Part shown: positions 11,449 through 21,600 of the stretch, in pieces | Numbering within the stretch: the first letter of the stretch is position 1 | Layout of the letters: each line of letters begins with the position of its first letter | Source of the DNA: Marchantia polymorpha subsp. ruderalis | Taxonomy: Eukaryota > Streptophyta > Marchantiopsida > Marchantiales > Marchantiaceae | DNA: 64,000 nt | Assembly: GCA_037833965.1 (NCBI GenBank) | Contig: AP031353.1 | Span: 18,478,501 to 18,542,500 of the forward strand | Direction of reading: 5' to 3' | Notes under the pieces: generated by a model | Told to the model about the DNA's origin: nothing | Databases searched by the model: none | Seen by the model: only the letters and a program-made list of their open reading frames with translations | Position numbers and translations under genes: made by a program

Positions 11449-11811
11449 TTAAAACTCCTCATTGAAGGCCACCCTAGAGGCTTCTAGTGTATCCTGAAGA
11501 TGGACTATCTCTTGTCTTGTAGTCTCAATATCATTCCGAAGACTTTCACACGCCTTCTCCAAAGATCTCCAAAGTTCCTTCTCCTCCGGTAATCCTCTCT
11601 GAAGTGCCGCACACTCCGACACCGACTCCCGAAGTAGCTTTTCCTTCTCCTCAAGCGAAGCCTTTGCCGCTGCACGCTCTGCAATCAAGCTCTCCACTTG
11701 CTCAGCTAACACTATGGTTGCGACCACCTTCACCCACGTCTTGTTACGCACTAGCTCCACGTAATATTCGACATCGGATGGCCCAGCATACTTCTCCAAC
11801 TTTTCGTCTAG
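11449..11811 (-). pseudogene. R/L-family ORF remnant in E9, coiled-coil part
   Basis: Reverse frame with YLDEKLEKYAGPSDVEYYVE, equivalent to the YLDRK..KYADP block of intact copies, followed by a long heptad-rich coiled coil (LIAERAAAKASLEEKEKLLR and onward) ending at a stop at 11449. It is diverged in sequence from E1-E8, so it belongs to an older subfamily. The 5' continuation lies at 14031-14536 beyond E6. Confidence 0.65.
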
Positions 11812-12261
11812 ATAACTGTGGTAACCCACTTTTTGTTTTTCGCCCGAACTAAAACATTTTTGATTAGTAAGTACCGTGGTAGCAGCTGTAAATAGTAATC
11901 GGTACGCAAAGCCAGAGTAAAAAGAGGATCGAGGACAGTCAAGGGGTTTTGGGCTTAGGCCACAGTGGAACGCTTGGAATGGAACTGGCGGTTCACGCTG
12001 CAGGACTCGCTTCGAGCACCTTCGGCGGTAGATCACTCATAACTTCCTCAATTCTTAACGCCTTGAGTTACTTAGGGTCTCGTTGGAAAGAACTTGACGT
12101 TTTGGTTCTAACGAGCCCAAGAACGCCTGGAACGGATGAGGACTCAGGGAGTTGTGACTGTCGGAAGATGCGAAGGAGAACGCCTACGGATAGGCGGAAG
12201 TAGTTCGTCGTCGGCAGAATATCCACCTTCGGCCCTAGATGTTCGCCTTCCGCGACAGACG

Positions 12262-12466
12262 TCTTCGGGTCAACTTCAAGTCGGCAGACTCGGAGTCGGC
12301 GAACTCGGGGTCGGCGAACTCGAGGTCAAAGAACTTCAAGTCGGCAAACTCGGAGTTGGCAAACTTGAGGTCGGCGAACTCGAGGTCAAAGAACTTCAAG
12401 TCGGCAAACTCGGAGTTGGCAAACTTGAGGTCGGCGAACTCGAGGTCGGAGAACTCGGAGTCAGCG
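12262..12466. repeat. Minisatellite, 15-bp units in 60-bp higher-order repeats
   Basis: Variants of TCGGCGAACTCGAGG are repeated head to tail. A 60-bp higher-order unit is exactly repeated at about 12329 and 12389. A shorter array of the same unit lies at 12725-12815. The array is open in several frames on both strands, which explains the spurious ORFs here. Confidence 0.9.
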
Positions 12467-13111
12467 AAACATCGTGCGGGCGCCTTCGGCGATAACAGAT
12501 AACAAGCCTTCGACAGTGTGCCTTCGGCGAAGGATAAAACCGGCATAACTCTTTCAACTTGTAACGGTTTGACTCAGTTAGGGTCTCATTAGAAAGACCT
12601 TGACGCGCTCGTTCCAACGAGCTCAAGAACTCTTGAAACGGATCAAGGATCTGTGAGTTATGGGTGTCGGGAGTGACTGTTGCAAATAGGCAAAGGTGCG
12701 GAAGTGCGTCTTCGGCGGTCAACGCCTTCGGCGAACTCGAGGTCGGAGAACTCGCAGTCGGCGAACTTCAAATCGGCAAACTCGGAGTCGGCGAAATCGG
12801 GGTCGGCAAACCGGATGCGGTTCAGAGATCTTGCGGAGTCCATATCTTTGCGATGGACGGTCGGATGGATCTGAAATTTGGTGGGGCCGTTGATCTCAGT
12901 CGGCCACGCATGCCTGCAAATATTCAGCCTCAGATCTCGGATGTAAAGGCGCTGGCGGCTCTGTACAGTAGGCTTAGGATTCAGATTTAGGATTAGGGTT
13001 AGATTTAGGTTGTAAGTTAGAGGGGAAGGCGGCCGCGGACTCCTCAGGTGTAGGATCTGTTGCGGCTCGCACCTTAGCGTGCAGCATAGTGTTAGTTAGG
13101 ACCTTAGAGGG

Positions 13112-13140
13112 TATAAAGTAGTTCAAGGCGTTTTGCCTTG
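13112..13140 (+). promoter_or_regulatory. TATA box and downstream hairpin in E6
   Basis: TATAAA (13112-13117) is followed after 6 nt by CAAGGC-GTTTT-GCCTTG. The same arrangement opens the right region of every copy that retains it. It looks like a core promoter with a stem-loop near the predicted transcript start. It is an inference from conservation; no start site is known. Confidence 0.55.
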
Positions 13141-14030
13141 GGACTCTTCCAGTTTCGGAAGTGCAGATCAGGAACTCACTTTCTTGGCGTGTTTGTGCAT
13201 TTGGTCCTGGCACCACGTAGAGAAGCTGCAGCATAGCGAAGTTACCGTATGTTGTAGCTGAAGGCCTTCGGCTGAATGTTCAGAGCTAGTACCCGGTTAG
13301 AGACTTGAGTAGTGCGGATCTGCACCTCCGGGTGATTTCTGATGCTAAGAGCCGGCTGCGAGTTAGAGACTTGAACAGTTCCCCCTTACTCCTTCGAGTG
13401 ACATATCCTGATTGTACTCCTACGGGAAGTTTCCCCTGAATGCCAAAGTGAAGTTTTGTTACTTCGTGTAAGCCTTGGTTTGCAATTCAGGTTGTGTGTG
13501 TGTGTTACTGGATTGTATCTCAGTTAAGTTCTCAATCGGGCCTGTACTCTCTGCGTTTGGTGTGAGTCGAGGGTGACGTCCACGGCGTATGAGGGACTTC
13601 GTTCCGAAGTGGGAAGTCCAGTCCGGGTTCCCTACGCTAGTTCCTGGCGGAAGGGCAGTAAAAGCCGGAGTGGGAGTCACTACCTGCAGAGCCTCTGAGT
13701 GAACTTTTGAGATAATTTCCCCCCTGAAATCCTAAGCGGAGGTCCTGACCGACCTCTGAGTTGTGCTTTTCCAGTTTCAGGTGTGTGTGTGTGTGTTGAA
13801 TGACCTACGCTGCACTGTGCATCCTCCGAGCATCCTCCGAGTCGAGCATCCTCCGAGTGGCCTCCGAGTCCAGCACTGTAGTATTTCTGGGAGTGATAGT
13901 CGCCTGAGAATTCAAACTCTACAAAAGTCTGTTAAACGTGACACTTTTTACTCTGTGTGTTGCCTCTGTCCCTGTGGATTCGATCTTTTTACCACCATAC
14001 TGCAGTTTTAGCCTTTGATGGGTTATTACA

Positions 14031-14536
14031 ATAACGAAGTAAAAGGACCATCTGCTCGCACAGTACATCTGCCGCATTGATCCCGCCCGACTTAGTTTCT
14101 TCCGCCGAAGTATCGTTTCCAATCTCTAGGATGACAGTCCTGTAGACATCCAAGGTGAAGCTGTGGGTTGTTGCTCCGTAGCATCTATCGCTACTCCTTC
14201 TACTACTCTATCCGCTAATCCCTCCAATGAAGTTGGGCCCTCCTCTAAGTTTGATGACATCGACATTACTTCTAAGCTCTTCTTCCCCGACGGGGTGTAC
14301 ACAACCGTCTTGGCCAAAGGTCCTGGATTCCGCCTCAGGGTTTTCACCTCCGTAACTGCCTGACCGCCAGCGCCGAAGATGTCCGTCGGCGTAGGTGCAT
14401 CACCGTAGGCGCAGCGCCGAAGGCGGCTGTGCCGGAGGCGTTGACCGCGGTCAACGGATTTCGTCCTGTTTGTCAATCTCTCTCGTCTTTCCGCAGGCGC
14501 TCTCGCCTCCGGAGTCCCGTCCTGCCGAGGGCGCAC
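14031..14536 (-). pseudogene. R/L-family ORF remnant in E9, middle part
   Basis: Reverse frames from an Arg/Ala-rich start (14536) through GLADRVVEGVAIDATEQ. They then shift frame into the stretch that encodes the equivalent of VLCEQ..LLLRYLD and reaches the E6 insertion point. No conserved N-terminal domain precedes it; the frame arises directly out of leader sequence, so a deletion has fused leader to mid-ORF. Confidence 0.5.
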
Positions 14537-15191
14537 CTGTCCGTTTCGCCATAGACGTTGAGCCGAAGGCGGACCGTACGGATTCGCTACCCCGTAGGTA
14601 CTTACCTAATCTTGATGCGCTGGCGCCGTAGGCGCCGTACGAGCTTCATCCCCGAAGGCGAACTTCTAGGGCCGAAGGCGGATATTCCGCCGATGGCAAG
14701 GTGCCTACGTGCCGGCGAATTCCTTCTGCCGAAGGCGAATTTCCCGCCGACGACGAACTCCTTCCGCCTATGCGTAGGCGTTTGTTTCCGCATCTTCCGA
14801 CAGTCACAACTCCCTAAGTGCTCATCCGTTCCAGGCGTTCTTGGGCTCGTTAGAACGAGCGCGTCGAGCTCTTTCCATCAAGATCCTGAGCAAGTCAAGG
14901 CGTTGTGAATTGCATAAGCTCTGAGGGATTCCCCTAGCGCCAAAGGTGTACCGCCGGAGGCGGATTATGCGCCTTGCGCCGAAGGAGAACTCCTTCAGAA
15001 TCGATCGTTCAGGTCGGACGCCTGTTCCAGACATTGCGCCCAACTTCTGGATTCTACGAGATCATGCGAGATCCTCGATTATCCATTTTCACTCTATTTA
15101 AATGTACCGATCACCATTTACACTGCTGCTGCGATACTGTTTTCCAAAATTGTTTTAAATTCCGCACAAAAGCAAAAAGCGCGTTACCACA

Positions 15192-16642
15192 GCCTGCTAC
15201 TTGGCGAATTCCTTCTTCGCCTCCTCAAACTTCTCGTCCCTCGACTTGTTGACCACCTTCTACAACTTCCGTGAAAGAGTAATGTGCCCACGCAGGACCT
15301 CGTTCTTCAATCGCAGATCCTTGATTGTATCATCCAAGGAAGCCAACAACCTACTGATCTTGACTTTGGTGCGAGTTTGTCTGCGCACCAATTTGACGTA
15401 GGTCCTAGGGTGGCGGGGGTCAGCATACTTCGCCATCTTGCGATCAAGGTACTGTAGCAGAGGTACCACTTGCGCGCACAAGACTCCTGTCGTGGTGCCT
15501 TGCACCAACTTCTCTCCTTGTTCCGCCGAGGTCGACTCATCTTCTCCATCCTCCGAATTGAGGATTTCAGTCGCCACGGATTCCCCCGGCGATTCTCGGG
15601 AGTTGGGTTGCGTAGCTTTTGCTACTGTTGCCGCCGCACTACTCCCTGCCAAAATGTCTAATGCGGTGGGGGATCCTGTCCCCGACAAGCCCGCACTGCC
15701 CGTCTGATCTGTCACTACCAAAGCCGCAGTGCCGAAGGCGTCCACCGCCGAAGACGGCTGTGCCGAAGGCACACATGCCTTCCCCTTCTCTCCGTCGTCT
15801 ATCTTCTCGCATTGGGCTTTTGCCGGCGGCACTTCCGCCGAAGGCGGTTGAGCCGAAGACGGCTCACCCGAAGTCCCTTGGGCCGAAGGCCCTTGAGCCG
15901 AAGACGCTTCAGCCGAAGGCCCTTGCCTCGAAGGCTCCCTTCCCAAAAGCTCTTGGGCTGAAGGCCCTTGAGCCGAAGGCGCCTTACCCGAAGGCTCCTT
16001 CCCACTTTTCTGCTACGCCGAAGGCGCCTGAGTCAAAGGCTGCTGACCCGAGGTCGAGTCACCGGACGGTACTTGCTCAGACGCGAAGCACCTGTCCGCC
16101 GCCGGCACGTGTTGTTTCTCCTGACCCGAAGGCCGTCTTGCTTCAGCCGAAGGCATCCGTGCCTTCGGCGCAGGGAGGTCCGCTGACCTCTCTGCAGTCC
16201 GCGCGCTCCCATCCTCCCCCAAGGATGGTGAGTTACTTCCCTCTGCAGCACGCCCCGTTTCCGCGCTGCTTGTAGGCAACACGAGTCTGCGTGCCTTCTG
16301 CTTAGGCCGACTGCAGAGCTCTTGCAGTGGCCACTTCTGTTTGAGAGCAGCAACCTCGCGTTGCTGGCTGTTCTCTGCTCCTCCTTCCCATCTTCGCTTC
16401 CGCGGCACTCGTGCTGCGAGCGATTCTCCTTCGGCCCTCGGTTGGGCTGGTGGCGTGCAGGCAGGAGTCTCGGCTTTGTCGGTGTCGACCTCAACGTCCT
16501 TCACGTACCGCCCCGGATTGCTGCGCGACAGCAATGGAAATTGCACCTGCTCGGTCGCGGTCAGACAACCCATCGACCGATAGAAATTGATCAAGAAGGG
16601 GGATAGGTGATTGATCAATCCACCCTTCTCTTCGAACGCATG
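15192..16642 (-). pseudogene. R/L-family ORF fragment (copy E10)
   Basis: Reverse-strand ORF beginning inside the conserved N-terminal domain at HAFEEKGGLINHLSPFLI (16642) and running through VPRKRRW, a middle crowded with PSAE/PSAQ repeats, and LLQYLDRKMAKYADP, toward the coiled coil. It has an in-frame TAG at 16013-16015 and another at 15260. It closely matches E16 (56840-57762) over the shared part. Its 5' end is cut by the gypsy LTR start at 16643; its 3' end meets the E9 terminus at 15191. The PSAE/PSAQ repeats are the coding face of the GCCGAAGGC micro-palindrome. Confidence 0.75.
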
Positions 16643-18582
16643 TGTGAGCACAAAACTGTGCTCACATGTCTTTTTACCCCTATGAGAGTTAAAAGTTTAG
16701 ATTTAAGCTCTTGCAATGTTGTGCTTGGAGTTTTCTGGAAGTTTTGGCAAGATTAGGAGTTGATGTAATAGCTAGTAGGCAAAGGCGCGGAAGCGGGCCT
16801 TCGGGGCAAGGTCTTCAGCGAAGTGCCTTCGGTGAAGTTCCTTCGGGGAAAGGCCTTCGGCGAAACAGTGAAACCCTCATGACGTTTTCAATGTGTGACA
16901 CCTTGACTCAGTTAGTGTCTCGTTGGAAAGAGCTCGCGACGCTCGTTCCAACGAGACCAAGAACGCTCGAAACGGATGAGGCATCACCGAGTTGTGAGTG
17001 TCGGAAGTTACTGATGGGAAGGGTTGAGGCGAGTTCGGCTCCAGACGCCTCCGGCGACAACTGCGGACGGCTTCGGCTCCGGACGCCTTCGTCTCCGGAC
17101 GTTTTCGGCTCCGGACGCCTTCGGCGTAACAGATAACGGATAGAGGGGCCTTCGGGGAAGGGCCATCGGCGAAACAGTAAAATCAGCATATCTTTTTCAT
17201 TTGTTAACGGTTTGCTCTGATTAGGGTTTCGTTGGAAAGAGCTCGCGACGCTCGTTCCAACGAGACCAAGAACTCTTCAAACGGATAAGGCGTCACTGAG
17301 TTAAGAGCGTCGGAAGCGGCGGATAGGGTAGGACAACATCGGACCGGAAGCTATCCAACCGGAAGCTATCTCACCGGAAGATATCCAACCGGAAGCTATC
17401 TCACCGGAAGATATCCAACCGGAAGCTATCCAACCAGAAGACATCAAACCGGAAAACTCGCCTCCGGAGAACTCGAGGTCGGCGAACTTCGTGCCGGCGC
17501 CTTCGGCGAAGGGTAAAACCGGCATAACTTTCTCAATTCGTAACGGTTTGACTCAGTTAAGGTCTCGTTGGAAAGAGCTCAACCTGGTCGTTCCAACGAG
17601 CCCACGAACTTGTGAAACGGAGCTGAGATCTGTGAGTTATGGGTGTCGGGAGTGACTGTTATGGATAAGCAAAGGTGTGGTCGTGCGTCTTCTGCGGGTG
17701 GATGCCTTCGGCGGTGCGCGAAAGAAGATTCCCTCCGGCGGAGATCGGGTGGTCAGGGATGTAGAATGTGCAGGTGTGGCAGCGGCGGCGGCGTGAAGTC
17801 AAGTGGGGGAGGCAAGACGACGGTGCATGTAGTCGCGCAAGGGGAGTAGGCAGCTACCCATCATTGCGAGTGTTGCATTTCAGGTGGGCTGTGTGTGTCT
17901 CGGCCTTGAACTTCGAAGTGGGGAGTTCGGCCTGGGAACGGAGAGCTGGTGGTGTGCGTGTGTGGAGACGAAAGTGGTGAGAATTAGGAGGGGAGTGTGG
18001 AGAGTTCGAAGTAGGAGGAAGCAAACTCTCGTGGGTGGAGAGTCGTATCAGAGAGTGAAATTTGAGTGGGATCTGAGATTGAAGTGTAACAGCTGTGAGT
18101 GGGATCTGAGATTAGAGTGGAAGATCTGAGAATGGGAGCTGAGAGTGAAGTGAAATCTGAGACTGAGATCTGACAGTCGGAATCTGAATTTGACACTGAA
18201 AAGACAAAGTTGAATCTAAGAGAGGAATCTGGTGGGGTCTGAAGGTGGAAGCTGAGAAATCGACACTGAGGTCTGAGTAGGAATTGGGAGTGGGACTGGG
18301 ATCTAGGATAGACCACAGCGGCTGTGGTGTTGAAAAAGTCACCCAGAGTTGAGTTAGATCTTTATGTAACAAAGAGTTTGTCTGTTGCCCTTGTGGAGAT
18401 AGCAGACAGCAAGTTATCATTTTCCGTTCTAGATAAATTGTCTGTGAACGAGCAAGTGTTTATGATCTTGTTGTCTTGGATACACTTTGAGCACATGGCT
18501 TGCGATCAGAGAAGTTAGATTATGGGAGTTCGAACCCCCACCCGGACTACAAACGCTGAAGGGTGGGAAGGTTTGGCTCACA
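16643..18582 (+). repeat. Candidate 5' LTR of the gypsy element
   Basis: Begins TGTGAGCAC and ends GGCTCACA, giving 7-bp inverted tips (TGTGAGC/GCTCACA), and is followed within 5 nt by the primer-site-like sequence. The first 24 bases form a perfect 9-bp stem. The first 1.1 kb carries three copies of the hairpin module also found in the R/L family (about 16918, 17228, 17564); the last 0.7 kb is purine-rich and unique in the window. No second LTR is available for comparison, so the boundaries rest on the tips and on context. Confidence 0.5.
17335..17465. repeat. 15-bp minisatellite in the gypsy LTR
   Basis: About eight tandem variants of CCGGAAGCTATCCAA, alternating with CTATCTCA and GATATCCA versions. 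The unit length equals that of the E6 minisatellite although the sequence differs. Confidence 0.85.
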
Positions 18583-18618
18583 TAAAATGGTGCGTCTGCC
18601 GGGAGCCTGATCTTGTAA

Positions 18619-21600
18619 ATGCAGAATAGGACTAGATCGCACAAACCAAACCTGGAGCCAGGATTGGAAAAACCTGTTTGCAGTAGGAAGAAACCTGAGA
18701 ATAAGGAAATCGAGGAAGAAATTAAACTTGAGATATTTCTGAACGTAGACCCTGTTGATGAGTCTTTGTTAGAAGGTTTAGAGATTGTAGAACCTGACAG
18801 TGAGAGGTTGGTGGAGGAATCTGCTAGCATGGCTGACGATGGAGGGAGAGCAGGACCTCCTTCTAGTCCTCCCATAGACCCACTCGTGAGGCCAAGAGGC
18901 CTTCCTATTCAGGTTCCACAGAACTTGGCAGCTGTGGTCATGCCACCCAATCTGCCTAAGTTCTATGGGACGAAGGATGAGGATCCTTCAAGGCACATGG
19001 AAAGATATGTTGAGAGGCTAGCCAGCTCTCTGATTACAGATCCAGGGTATTTTTTGGTCTGGTTTCCTACTACCCTGGAAGGTGAGGCGTATGAGTGGTA
19101 TAGGGATCATTCTGAAGGTCATTTTGGGGGATGGGATCAGATGCAAAGGGAGTTCTTGAATGAGTTTAGGCCTGAGGTGGGGCAAGGTTCTGCATTGAGA
19201 GCTTTGGCATCGTTAAAACAGGGAAGGGAAGAGGAAATCTCAGCTTACATTAGAAGATTTGATCTGGTTTGTGCGCGTTTTGTGGGTACAATGCTCAATG
19301 ACGATACGCTGAGACAATTTTTTATCCAAGGCTTTTTCAAATCTGGGACCATCCGAGGGGTGCTGGAGAGAAGCCCTCAAACTCTTGCTGAGGCCAAGAT
19401 GGCTGCCAGGGAGATAGAGAATATTGACAAGGACTATGATAGATTGTGGAGGAAGGAGGATGAATCCATTCCTCAGTTCATCCCAATTCGTCCAAGAGCA
19501 ATGGAAGGAGACTCAAGTAGGCATAGGGGTCAAGCTCCCTATTCTCTCAATGAGTCAATTTCGCATACCAGAGAGCCAGCACCTGTTTTAGCATTGCCAG
19601 CCCCTACTGTAGATCCTAACCTGGCAGATGTAGAGAAAAGATTAAATGCTAGCCAAGTGGGCTTTCAAGAGACCATGATGAAGCAAATGCAAAATATTAC
19701 AGATCAGATGGCCTTGATGATCAGGAGTATACAGCCAGGGCCTCCTCCTCCAGTCGAGTCAGGTAGACATTCATCAAGCATGTGGTGTGTCCAGTGTGGT
19801 CAATCTGGACATACCAGGCAATTTTGTAGGGTGGTGCCAAACCGTGACAACAGAATGAGCGGTGGCCCACCTGTGCAACACCAAAGGGGCCAAGGACCAA
19901 ATTACCAAGGTCAAAACGGGTACAGAGTACCTCCTAGGGGTCAGGTTGGTCAGAACATGGAGAGAAAAGAATTACATGCATTTTGTGGTAGGTGGCACTA
20001 TCCAGGTCAGTGTTGGTCTAAGGTTGGGGTTAATGGGTGTAGTAATTGTGGAGGTAGTCATCCCTCTGACCAATGTCGGCAGCCAGATAAAGTTATTAGG
20101 ATGCCTCAGCCTACTGTTAGTCCTTACCAGGCGAGAGAAAATATGAGGGATGCAAGACCGCAGAATGAGCATTCTAACAATCTTAGACCTTCTAACTTGT
20201 ATTATGATCATGAGAACGGCAAACAGACATTCAATCCACCTGTTGGACTGCAGACAGTGAACAGATATATTCCCATCCAGAGTGAACCACGAGATGAACC
20301 TCGTAGTGACAACAGAAAACAGGTTTCTTTTGCAGATCCATGTTCTTCAAACTCTCAAGATGCTAGGTTTGCAAACGATGATGGAGATGTCCAACGTAGT
20401 AGTTCTGATCTTGGTAAGGGGATAGTCGAACAAGGGCAGAATCAGTGGCCTCCACATACTAACCTGATTACTTATAAGTTGAAAAATTCGGATGATGTGA
20501 TTATGCATGAAGCTCCGGCCCTTGCTGTCACCACCAGAGCTGTGCATCGCAAGATGCAAACTGAGAAAAATGAAGATGAGCAAGGGGAGACTTCATCTGA
20601 GGAGCCTCCTCATCTCTCTGATCTTGAGAGAGTGGCGAGGAGAGCAAGGAGGATTACAAGGGCAGAGGAGAAAAGAGATGAGGTTCTACATGATGCAGAG
20701 GTGCCACCTGTCACGCAAGATTCAGAAAGCAATCAATCACGAGAGTGGGAAGGACCTGGGATTCCTGTGACAGAGTGGGAGAACATGAGAGGTCAGAGAA
20801 GGAGAGAGTCGGAGAAGTACAATTTGTGGTCAGATCTGAGTTCGCTGAAGGCAGACATTACTTTTGGTCAGCTGCTGGAAATATCTCCCATTGCTCGTAA
20901 GACTTTGAAGGAGGGCATTCCAGTGCATAGAAGGAGTAGAAAGACGAAGACTAGAGTCGCTGCTAGAGTTCATTTGCAAAAAGGAAGTCAGGATGTCAAA
21001 CCTGTGGAGATAGAGGTGGTAGTGGTAGACAAGGTGATTCCCAATGTATTAGTTGATGGGGGTAGTGGTTTGAACATCCTACCTGAACACACCATGAGAA
21101 AGTTAGGTTTGAATCTGACAGGCCCCTCACCTTTCATTATCAATATGGCCAATCAGACTTCAGCTGTACCAGTGGGGATGATTAAAGATTGCAGGTTGTC
21201 CACTGGTGGTGAGGAGTACATTGTCACATTTCATGTGATTAAGATGCATTCGAACAGGGACACCTTTCCCATTCTATTGGGCAGACCTTGGTTGAGAATG
21301 GCTAATGCAATTGTGGATTGGGGAGGACTGAAGCCATCAATCACATATGGTCCTCATGATAACAGAGTCAAGGTGTCAATAGGGTCATTAGGTGGAAGGG
21401 TGAGAGAGGATCCTGAGTTATCTTCAGGGAAGGAAGAAGAGAAAAACGAGGCCAAGTGTGATGACACTTTAGTGGGAGTGGTTCATTTGAATGACAGAAA
21501 AAATAGATTAGATGTAGGATCAGGTAGCTTGGGCCCTAGTTTTTACAGCAGAAGCGATGATGGAGAGTTTGCTCAGTGGTTGAGAGATTATCCTGAGTCA

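Larger units (their letters stand above)
11817..14030 (+). mobile_element. R/L-family copy E6, non-coding 2.2-kb derivative, TSD ATAAC
   Basis: Complete from TGTGGTAACCCAC (11817) to GGGTTATTACA (14030) with ATAAC on both sides. It contains the left leader, two hairpin modules (about 12072 and 12583), 15-bp-unit minisatellites, a tract shared with E11 (12838-13078), and a full right region with TATA box, GT microsatellite and conserved end. Where other copies hold the long ORF, only unrelated or remnant sequence is present, so E6 is an internally rearranged non-coding derivative. It interrupts E9. Confidence 0.88.
11449..15191 (-). mobile_element. R/L-family copy E9, truncated, interrupted by E6
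   Basis: Reverse-oriented copy. Its left terminus (TGTGGTAACGCGC on the minus strand) ends at 15191, followed inward by the family's leader and one hairpin module (14838-14880). ORF remnants occupy 14031-14536 and 11449-11811. E6 is inserted between them at ATAAC (11812-11816 and 14031-14035). Joining the two sides restores the LLLRYLDEKLEKYAG block across the junction. The N-terminal domain is missing, so E9 had an internal deletion. The right terminus is not present. Confidence 0.8.

Noticed and set aside
12262-12466. CRISPR-like array
   Set aside because: The units are contiguous 15-bp repeats without unique spacers: a minisatellite in a plant transposon.
15700-16170. GCCTTCGGC words as transcription terminators or UUCG-tetraloop hairpins
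   Set aside because: The stem is only three or four pairs around TTC, not a C(UUCG)G loop, and the words occur at random spacing and within coding frames.
18513-18540. tRNA gene suggested by GTTCGAACCCC
   Set aside because: A T-loop-like word is present, but no cloverleaf or anticodon arm could be fitted around it; it lies just before the LTR end.
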